A stretch of 13,759 nucleotides of DNA from assembly GCA_958438125.1 (NCBI GenBank), contig CAUBQN010000035.1, positions 1 through 13,759 on the forward strand. The letters are read 5' to 3'. Shown in pieces: positions 7,140 through 12,843 of the stretch; within the stretch, counting starts at the first letter, position 1, and every line of letters starts with the position of its first letter. The DNA is from an uncultured Collinsella sp. Lineage in GTDB: Bacteria; Actinomycetota; Coriobacteriia; Coriobacteriales; Coriobacteriaceae. A program made the translations under genes and the position numbers. Below the pieces are notes generated by a model. The model saw only the letters and a list, made by a program, of their open reading frames with translations, did no database searches and had not been told where the DNA came from.

Positions 7140-7178
7140 GTTTATCCAAGCGGGCATTTTTCCGCCTACGCAACCGCC

Positions 7179-7213
7179 AAACCACCACGAAGGTGCCCTT
7201 CGTGGTGGTTTTT
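7179..7213 (+). terminator. Rho-independent terminator after the CobW-like gene
   Basis: Perfect 15-base arms (7179-7193 and 7197-7211) enclose the loop TGC, and the stem's 3' side runs into TTTTT at 7209-7213. It is 39 bases after the GTPase stop codon and ends only 11 bases before the AAGGAG of trmL. Confidence 0.85.
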
Positions 7214-7234
7214 CGTTCTGAGCCAAGGAGATTC

Positions 7235-7834
7235 ATGTTCAACATTGTGCTGCATGCGCCCGAGATTCCGGCCAATACGGGCAATATCGGCCGCACCTGC
7301 GTGGTTACCAGCGCCCGCCTGCATCTGGTGGAGCCGCTGGGGTTTTCGCTCGACGACAAGACGGTGCGTCGCGCCGGACTGGGCTACTGGCAAAACTTGG
7401 ACGTGACGACCTATGCCAGCTGGGAGGATTTCCTTGCGCGCAACGGCCTCTCCCCCGCCGATGGTCGCCTGCACCTGCTGACCAAAAAGGCACGCCGCAC
7501 CTATGCGCAAAGCACCTACCGTGACGGTGACTATTTGGTCTTTGGCAGCGAGAGCTCGGGCATTCCCGAGCCACTGCTTGCCGCGGCGCCCGAGCGTTGC
7601 GAGCGCATCCCCATGCTGCGCGATTGCGACTCACTCGATAACGCCGAGGCATGGGAAGCTCACGAGGAATCGCTGGGGCATACCGAGGACAGCCACGAGG
7701 CCATCCTTCAACAGGACATCTGCGGTAACTTCGTCGACCCGGACGACTACCGCATCAGCGCACTCAACCTCTCCAACAGCGCCGCCATCGTCCTCTACGA
7801 GGCCCTGCGCCAAACAGGCTTTCCGGGAATGTGA
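7235..7834 (+). CDS. trmL: tRNA (cytidine/uridine(34)-2'-O)-methyltransferase TrmL
   Basis: A 199-residue SPOUT (SpoU) methyltransferase that would methylate the ribose at the wobble position of tRNA-Leu species using S-adenosylmethionine. PEIPANTGNIGRTC (9-22) is motif 1. LVFGSESSGIPE (101-112) is motif 2 and LNLSNSAAIVLYEALRQ (177-193) is motif 3; motifs 2 and 3 form the knotted cofactor site. E. coli TrmL has 157 residues. The extra length here is an insert of about 43 acidic residues (about 130-173) between IPM and the ALNLSNS motif. ATG 7235 follows AAGGAG (7225-7230); the frame stays open upstream into the GTPase gene but contains the terminator hairpin, so the longer start is rejected. 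The TGA stop lies inside a palindromic repeat. No promoter is obvious between the terminator and the gene. Confidence 0.92.
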   Translation: MFNIVLHAPEIPANTGNIGRTCVVTSARLHLVEPLGFSLDDKTVRRAGLGYWQNLDVTTYASWEDFLARNGLSPADGRLHLLTKKARRTYAQSTYRDGDYLVFGSESSGIPEPLLAAAPERCERIPMLRDCDSLDNAEAWEAHEESLGHTEDSHEAILQQDICGNFVDPDDYRISALNLSNSAAIVLYEALRQTGFPGM

Positions 7835-7860
7835 CAAAGGAACTGTCCCTTTGTCACATT
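7828..7860. repeat. Palindromic repeat, copy 1 (left end of the ATPase-UvrA block)
   Basis: Perfect 13-base arms, AATGTGACAAAGG (7828-7840) and its complement (7848-7860), enclose the loop AACTGTC. The TGA of trmL (7832-7834) is part of the left arm. Two further copies, in the same orientation by their loops, are at 9083-9117 and 12811-12843. It can fold as a terminator stem but lacks a downstream T tract. Confidence 0.85.
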
Positions 7861-7929
7861 CGAGCGCCACGTCGATGGCACACACGCCTAATTGATGCTC
7901 TAGATATAGGCCCTCACTTTTAATCAGAA

Positions 7930-7953
7930 TTAACTAAAGTAAAATGAAGTTAA
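7930..7953 (+). promoter_or_regulatory. AT-rich promoter/operator region of ATPase A
   Basis: TAAAAT (7940-7945) is a reasonable -10 element, 33 bases before the GTG start. It is centred inside an inverted repeat TTAACT-N12-AGTTAA (arms 7930-7935 and 7948-7953), and a second AT-rich pair TTAAT-N4-ATTAA lies just upstream. The -35 region is poor. The geometry suggests a dimeric regulator covering the -10. Confidence 0.4.
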
Positions 7954-7977
7954 ACGGCGGTGTGAAAGGAGAGCCGT

Positions 7978-9078
7978 GTGAAATATCTCGAGAACCCGTT
8001 TACCCCCAGTTTTGGTGAGGTTCCTGCCCATCTCGCTGGCAGACAACAGATTATTCGGGATTTGGACCGCGCCTTCTTGAGCCAGCGCAGGCGCCCAGAA
8101 TTGACCTCGATCTTCTCAGGCGCGCGTGGAACCGGTAAAACCGCTCTCATGTCGTCGCTCGCGACAATGGCGGAATCCCACGGCTGGATAGCCGTAAAGA
8201 CGACCGCGCTCCCGGGAATGCTTGAGGAAATCGAGTTCGGGGCGAAACGTGCTGCCGGCCATCTTATCGACCCGTCTCACAACTTCGAAGTCACCGGTCT
8301 CGGAATTGCACCGCTCGGCAGCATCGAGGTCAATCGCGTTCACGATGCCTCAACCTGGCGTTATCGCATGAGCGACATTATCGACCAGCTCAACGAAGCG
8401 GGCACCGGTCTGCTCGTCACGGTTGACGAGGTGGACCCGACACTCGACGAAATGATTCAGCTCGCAGCGACGTATCAGCACTTTGTGACCGATGGGAAAC
8501 GCGTCGCTCTGCTCATGGCGGGACTTCCCAACAACGTATCGACGCTACTGAACCACAAGACGGTCTCGTTCCTTCGCCGCGCCCAACAATATCATCTGGG
8601 CCGCATTGCCGACTATGACGTGCGCGAGGCCTTGATTCGCACAATCCAGGAAAACGATCGCCTGGCAGATGCTGAGGGAATCGATCGAGCCGTTCGCTCG
8701 ATCTCTGGTTTTCCCTTCCTATTGCAACTCGTAGGCTACCGTGCCTGGGACCTCACAAGCGATTCGAAGGAAATCTCGTCACGCGACTTTGACCTGGGAA
8801 TCAAAATCGCGCGCGACGAGATGGACGACCGAATCCTCGCGGCAACCTATCGGGAACTCACGGCAGAGGACAAGCGATTCCTCATCGCCATGCTCGATGA
8901 CGAGGAAGAGTCCACCACCGCCGACCTTATCGAGCGCCTTAAGCGTTCGCCGCAGCAGGTCTCCCGCTACCGACGCCGCATGATAGATGCCGGCATCATC
9001 GGAGAACGAGGACGAGGGCTCGTCGCATTTGAATTGCCATTCTTCCGCGACTATCTCGCGGCTCAATGCGTGAAATAG
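7978..9078 (+). CDS. AAA/Orc1-Cdc6-like ATPase with C-terminal winged helix (ATPase A)
   Basis: A 366-residue soluble P-loop protein. Walker A is GARGTGKT (48-55) and Walker B LLVTVDEVD (145-153). A sensor-1-like strand LLMAGLPNN occupies 178-186, an arginine-finger candidate FLRRAQQ 198-204, and a sensor-2-like GFPFLLQLVGY 244-254. Residues 295-360 look like a winged-helix DNA-binding domain. This architecture (AAA_16/ATPase_2, Orc-like) occurs in DNA-binding and STAND-type regulators; no specific function is known to me for this gene. GTG 7978 follows AAAGGAGAG with normal spacing. It converges on the UvrA2 gene, with a palindromic repeat between them, and resembles ATPase B of that operon in the FLRRAQQ and QLVGY motifs. 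The two are diverged paralogues. Confidence 0.8.
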   Translation: MKYLENPFTPSFGEVPAHLAGRQQIIRDLDRAFLSQRRRPELTSIFSGARGTGKTALMSSLATMAESHGWIAVKTTALPGMLEEIEFGAKRAAGHLIDPSHNFEVTGLGIAPLGSIEVNRVHDASTWRYRMSDIIDQLNEAGTGLLVTVDEVDPTLDEMIQLAATYQHFVTDGKRVALLMAGLPNNVSTLLNHKTVSFLRRAQQYHLGRIADYDVREALIRTIQENDRLADAEGIDRAVRSISGFPFLLQLVGYRAWDLTSDSKEISSRDFDLGIKIARDEMDDRILAATYRELTAEDKRFLIAMLDDEEESTTADLIERLKRSPQQVSRYRRRMIDAGIIGERGRGLVAFELPFFRDYLAAQCVK

Positions 9079-9082
9079 AAAT

Positions 9083-9117
9083 CAATGTGACAAAGAGGCA
9101 GTCCCTTTGTCACATTG
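9083..9117. repeat. Palindromic repeat, copy 2 (convergent junction, probable bidirectional terminator)
   Basis: Perfect 13-base arms, CAATGTGACAAAG (9083-9095) and its complement (9105-9117), enclose AGGCAGTCC. It fills the 40-base gap between the stop of ATPase A (9076-9078, TAG) and that of the UvrA2 gene (9119-9121). Position and symmetry fit a terminator working in both directions, but no T tract is visible on either side. Confidence 0.85.
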
Positions 9118-9118
9118 C

Positions 9119-11632
9119 CTATAGGTAGCGACCGGTAATGCTCTTGGAGCAGGCCGCGATGTCGCCCGGCGTGCCGGCGCAGACGATTTGCCCGCCGGCG
9201 TCGCCACCGCCTGGGCCCATGTCGATTACGTAATCGGCGTTACGGATAAGGTCGAGATCGTGTTCGATCACGATAACTGTGGCGCCCTTGGCAACGAGGC
9301 CGTCAAACACGTTCAACAGCACCTGAACATCGAGCGGATGCAGGCCGATCGTGGGCTCGTCAAATACGAATACGGCATCATCCTGCACGCGGCCCATCTC
9401 GCTCGCGAGCTTAAGGCGCTGTGCCTCACCGCCCGAAAGCGCCGGTGTGGGCTCGCCAAGCGTGAGATAACCCAGGCCCAGGTCGTGCAAGGTCTGCAAA
9501 CGCGTCTGAACCTTCTTGAGTCCCAGCGTGGCGTCGATGGCCTCGTCCACACTCATGTCCATGAGCTGCGGCAACGTAAGTAGGCTCCCGTCCTTGCCCT
9601 CGCGATGGATATGCGAAGCAGCGTCTGCATAACGCGAGCCGCGACATGCCGGGCAGACGATCTCGACGTCGGGCAAAAACTGCACGTCGAGCGATATCGA
9701 GCCCGTGCCGTCGCACGTAGGGCAGCGCAACGCGCCGGTGTTATAGCTAAAGGCACCCGCCTTGTAGCCAGCTGCCTTGGCCTCGGGCGTACGGGCAAAG
9801 GCACGACGCAGCTCGTCATGGATGTCGGCATAAGTCGCCACCGTCGAGCGCACGTTGGCGCCGATAGGCGTGGCGTCAATCAGGTTTGCGCGGGCAATGC
9901 CTTCGGCATCGACCCAACGCACGTGCCCCGGCAGGCGCTCGCCGGCTGCCTGCGCCTTAAGCGCCGGGATGAGCGTCTCGAGCACCAACGTCGTCTTACC
10001 CGAACCCGAAACGCCCGTCACCGCAACAAGGCGGCCGCGCGGGATATCGACTTCGAGCGGTTTGACAGTATGGATGGTATCGGTTGCCATACGGATGTGG
10101 CCCTGGTCGAACATTTCGTCGTCAGTCACCTGTGGACGCAAGCGCTTGGGCTCTGCGCGCAGAAACGGAGCGATGCGGCTGCCCCGCGATTGCTCGACCT
10201 CGTCTACTGTACCGGCAGCGATCACGTTACCGCCGCCTGCTCCGGCGACGGGGCCCATCTCGACCAGATAATCAGCCTCCGCCAGTACGCGCGTATCGTG
10301 GTCGACAACGACCACGGTGTTGCCGTCGCCTACCAGGTCGCGCATCACACCAACCAGGCCGTCGACATTTGCCGGATGCAGGCCAATCGAGGGCTCGTCC
10401 AGTACATAGAGCACGCCCGTCGATCGGTTGCGCACCACACGGGCGAGCTGGACGCGCTGGCGCTCACCCGTGGAGAGCGTGGCACCGGCGCGGTCGAGTG
10501 AAAGGTAATCGAGGCCCAGGTCAACCAGACGGCGGGCCGTGCTCAAAAATGAATCGCAGATATCCGTCGCCATGGGCTGCATCTCGGCCGGCAAGGATGC
10601 GGGCACCCCGCGCACCCACTCAATCGCCTCGCCTAGCGTCATGGCCGCGGCCTGCGCCAAATTGATACCGCGCACCTGAGGCAGGCGCGCAGCCTCGGAG
10701 AGACGCGTGCCGCCGCAATCGCGGCATGGCCCCTCGCGCAAAAAGCGCGCAACGCGTTTTAAACCCTTATCGTCCTTAACCTTGGCGAGCGCATTCTCGA
10801 CGGTATAGACGGCGTTGTAATAGGTAAAGTCGAGCGGCGTGGCGCCCTCGCCGTTTTTGGGAACGTAGAGAATGTGCTTCTTAACCGCCGGGCCGTGGAA
10901 CACGATATCGCGCTCTTGAGGCGTGAGCTGGTTAAACGGCACGTCGGTACGCACGCCCATCTCGCCGGCCACCTGCTTCATCAGATCCCACATGAGCGTA
11001 CCCCAGGGAAGCACTGCGCCCTCGTTGATAGTCTTTGACTCGTCGGGCACCAGGCTCGCCTCGTCCACCTCACGCATGACACCGGTGCCGCCACAGGTAG
11101 GGCACGCGCCGCCGCTGTTAAAGGCAAGGTCCTCGGCACTCGGCGCGTAGAACTCGCGGCCGCATGCGGGGCACGTGAGCGACAGGCCCGCAGCCACGTT
11201 AAGGCTCGGCTCCACACGCGCCCCGCAATGCGGGCACACGTGATGGGCACAGCGGCTAAAGAGCAGACGCAGGCTGTTGTTGAGCTCGGTCATGGTGCCA
11301 AAGGTGGAACGCACGCCCGGCACGCTGGGGCGCTGATGCAATGCGAGCGCCGCCGGCACGTGCAGCACCTCGTCCACCTGGGCGTGTTCGGCCTGCGTTA
11401 GGCGACGTCGAGTATAGGTGCTGAGTGCTTCCAAGTAGCGACGCGAGCCCTCAGCATAAAGAACCCCCAGCGCCAGCGAACTCTTGCCCGAACCCGATAC
11501 GCCGGCAATACCCACGAGCTTTCCCAGCGGAATGTCGATATCGATGTCCTTAAGGTTATGGACGCGCGCGCCACGTACCTCGATAGCCTGCGGGCTCATC
11601 TTCTGTTCCGTCACCTTTATCACCCTACTCAT
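9119..11632 (-). CDS. Class II UvrA (UvrA2-type) excinuclease ATPase
   Basis: An 837-residue twin ABC ATPase of the UvrA family. Half one: Walker A GVSGSGKS (44-51), signature LSTGE (386-390), Walker B LYVLDEPSIG (408-417). Half two: GVSGSGKT (540-547), LSGGE (732-736), VFVFDEPTIG (754-763). Zinc-binding cysteine pairs occur at 133/136, 154/157, 177/180 and 303/306, and a second module at 637/640 and 660/663. Compared with UvrA of about 940 residues, the segment after LRLLFSR is about 90 residues shorter, where the UvrB-binding domain normally lies. This defines class II UvrAs such as Deinococcus UvrA2 and Streptomyces DrrC, tied to damage or DNA-binding antibiotic tolerance. It probably binds DNA without loading UvrB. 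ATG 11632 overlaps the end of ATPase B by eight bases, suggesting coupling; ATG 11599 is an alternative that fits family N termini. Neither has a good ribosome site. Confidence 0.9.
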   Translation of the reverse strand: MSRVIKVTEQKMSPQAIEVRGARVHNLKDIDIDIPLGKLVGIAGVSGSGKSSLALGVLYAEGSRRYLEALSTYTRRRLTQAEHAQVDEVLHVPAALALHQRPSVPGVRSTFGTMTELNNSLRLLFSRCAHHVCPHCGARVEPSLNVAAGLSLTCPACGREFYAPSAEDLAFNSGGACPTCGGTGVMREVDEASLVPDESKTINEGAVLPWGTLMWDLMKQVAGEMGVRTDVPFNQLTPQERDIVFHGPAVKKHILYVPKNGEGATPLDFTYYNAVYTVENALAKVKDDKGLKRVARFLREGPCRDCGGTRLSEAARLPQVRGINLAQAAAMTLGEAIEWVRGVPASLPAEMQPMATDICDSFLSTARRLVDLGLDYLSLDRAGATLSTGERQRVQLARVVRNRSTGVLYVLDEPSIGLHPANVDGLVGVMRDLVGDGNTVVVVDHDTRVLAEADYLVEMGPVAGAGGGNVIAAGTVDEVEQSRGSRIAPFLRAEPKRLRPQVTDDEMFDQGHIRMATDTIHTVKPLEVDIPRGRLVAVTGVSGSGKTTLVLETLIPALKAQAAGERLPGHVRWVDAEGIARANLIDATPIGANVRSTVATYADIHDELRRAFARTPEAKAAGYKAGAFSYNTGALRCPTCDGTGSISLDVQFLPDVEIVCPACRGSRYADAASHIHREGKDGSLLTLPQLMDMSVDEAIDATLGLKKVQTRLQTLHDLGLGYLTLGEPTPALSGGEAQRLKLASEMGRVQDDAVFVFDEPTIGLHPLDVQVLLNVFDGLVAKGATVIVIEHDLDLIRNADYVIDMGPGGGDAGGQIVCAGTPGDIAACSKSITGRYL

Positions 11633-12743
11633 GCCATAAAACTCGATCGCGAATATACGCGCCCAGCATGGGCACGGTAAACCGGACGAGGCCGTATCCG
11701 GCAGCTTCGATGACGCGCTCGCGAATCAGGCTTGCGCGATATTTACTCGCCCAGCTCTGGGTACGCTCGCAGCGCTCAATGATATCCGCCATGCGCGTCG
11801 GTTTGCCCTCGTCAACCGCCATGGCCTCGATAAAGAGGCGCTGTGGACTGCGCAGCCCGTAATACAGAGGCGCGTCGACCGCTTCGTAGAACTCGGAGAC
11901 GGCATCCGCATGGCCATCCTCGACATCGCGCCTTTCGATGACCTGCGAGCTACGCCGGACAGCAGACCGCCACATGTAATATCCCACCAGCTGAACCATA
12001 TAGGGATGCCCCATGCTCTTGCGCGCCGCAAGGTCCGCCGTCTCCGCGTCAACGTAAAGACCAGCATCTTTGACCGTCTGGATATATGAATCACGCACCC
12101 TGGGCAAAGATATCGCCCCCAGCGTACGCTGCTGGGCACGCCGCAAAAACGTCACGCTCGGCTCTTCGAGCAGGTCGTCAACCATACTGGGTAAGCCGGC
12201 GAACACCAGCGCAAGACCGCGCTGCTCGCTATCGGGCAAGCCCGTGGCATCCTGGTCTCCGAGCACCTGCTGATAGAGAACGGCAAGGGCCGCCAGCTCC
12301 TCGATAGACGCCGATTGCGCCTCGTCAATCGCAAACAGTATGCCTTTGCCTTGACCGAGCTTCTTAAGGCGCTCGTTGACCAGCCCTCGCAACATCTCGC
12401 CCTTTGCCCGCGCCGCCTCGACTGACATCCGACCAAACGACGGACCGAACTCCATTGACGTCACAACGGGTTTATTCGAGCGAAGCGCGTCGGCCAAGCG
12501 GTCGCATAAGCCAAGCGAAGCGGAATCGGAGACAACCGCCCATCCGCGCTCGCTAGCTAAACGCTGCAGCTCCCGCAGGAGAACCGTCTTGCCGCAGCCG
12601 CGGTTTCCCGTAATGAGCATGAGCCTACCCGGCGCTCCGGCGCCGTTATCGAGCCCTTCCTCAAAATCTTCGATGACCGACTCGCGACCGATGAGTATCG
12701 GAGGCCGCTTGCCAGCCGTGGGCTTAAAGGGATTTGGATTCAT
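11625..12743 (-). CDS. AAA/Orc1-Cdc6-like ATPase coupled to UvrA2 (ATPase B)
   Basis: A 372-residue soluble P-loop protein. Walker A is GNRGCGKT (46-53), with Cys where small residues are usual, and Walker B ILFAIDEAQ (135-143). A sensor-1-like VFAGLP lies at 180-185, FLRRAQQ at 199-205 and QLVGYYMW at 251-258, all shared in order with ATPase A. Residues 298-365 look like a winged helix. Overall similarity outside the motifs is modest, so the two are old paralogues. The ATG at 12743 follows a strong GAGGAGG (12749-12755). Its TAG stop lies within the UvrA2 start region, an overlap typical of subunits made together. Promoter-proximal tandem repeats precede it. A role in loading or regulating UvrA2 on DNA is inferred; a STAND-type sensor or transcription regulator is equally possible. 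Confidence 0.8.
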   Translation of the reverse strand: MNPNPFKPTAGKRPPILIGRESVIEDFEEGLDNGAGAPGRLMLITGNRGCGKTVLLRELQRLASERGWAVVSDSASLGLCDRLADALRSNKPVVTSMEFGPSFGRMSVEAARAKGEMLRGLVNERLKKLGQGKGILFAIDEAQSASIEELAALAVLYQQVLGDQDATGLPDSEQRGLALVFAGLPSMVDDLLEEPSVTFLRRAQQRTLGAISLPRVRDSYIQTVKDAGLYVDAETADLAARKSMGHPYMVQLVGYYMWRSAVRRSSQVIERRDVEDGHADAVSEFYEAVDAPLYYGLRSPQRLFIEAMAVDEGKPTRMADIIERCERTQSWASKYRASLIRERVIEAAGYGLVRFTVPMLGAYIRDRVLWHE

Positions 12744-12778
12744 GTCGGCCTCCTCGGATTGGCAAACCCTGGTAATAG

Positions 12779-12805
12779 TTATACCAACTTATACCGAGTT
12801 ATACC
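12779..12805 (-). promoter_or_regulatory. Three tandem GGTATAA repeats with 10-base period upstream of ATPase B
   Basis: On the minus strand GGTATAA occurs three times (12799-12805, 12789-12795 and 12779-12785), exactly 10 bases apart, one helical turn. The outer two read TGGTATAAC, close to the extended -10 consensus TGnTATAAT. The copy nearest the gene would start transcription about 28 bases before the ATG. The array may be a promoter, a cooperative operator, or both. Confidence 0.5.
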
Positions 12806-12810
12806 AATAG

Positions 12811-12843
12811 CATGTGACAAAGAAACTGTCCCTTTGTCACATG
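12811..12843. repeat. Palindromic repeat, copy 3 (right end of the ATPase-UvrA block)
   Basis: Perfect 12-base arms, CATGTGACAAAG (12811-12822) and its complement (12832-12843), enclose AAACTGTCC. The shared 31-base core differs from copy 1 at a single position. The TGA stop of the EF-G-like gene (12837-12839, read on the minus strand) lies in the right arm. Confidence 0.85.

Noticed and set aside
5889..7226. Long minus-strand open frame opposite the CobW-like GTPase gene
   Set aside because: It is the antisense shadow of a high-GC gene with clear GTPase motifs; its translation is low-complexity (Val, Leu, Asp, His) with no motif.
7022..7234. Longer start for trmL inside the CobW-like gene
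   Set aside because: The added residues are unlike any TrmL, overlap the GTPase gene and pass through its terminator; ATG 7235 has AAGGAG and begins with the family N terminus.
9605..10501. Plus-strand open frames opposite the UvrA2 gene
   Set aside because: They are antisense to conserved ABC motifs and zinc-finger cysteines of UvrA and have no family features.
7828..12843. Classical transposon or IS ends
   Set aside because: No transposase, integrase or terminal inverted repeats of an IS were seen; the bounding repeats are same-orientation palindromes with a third internal copy.
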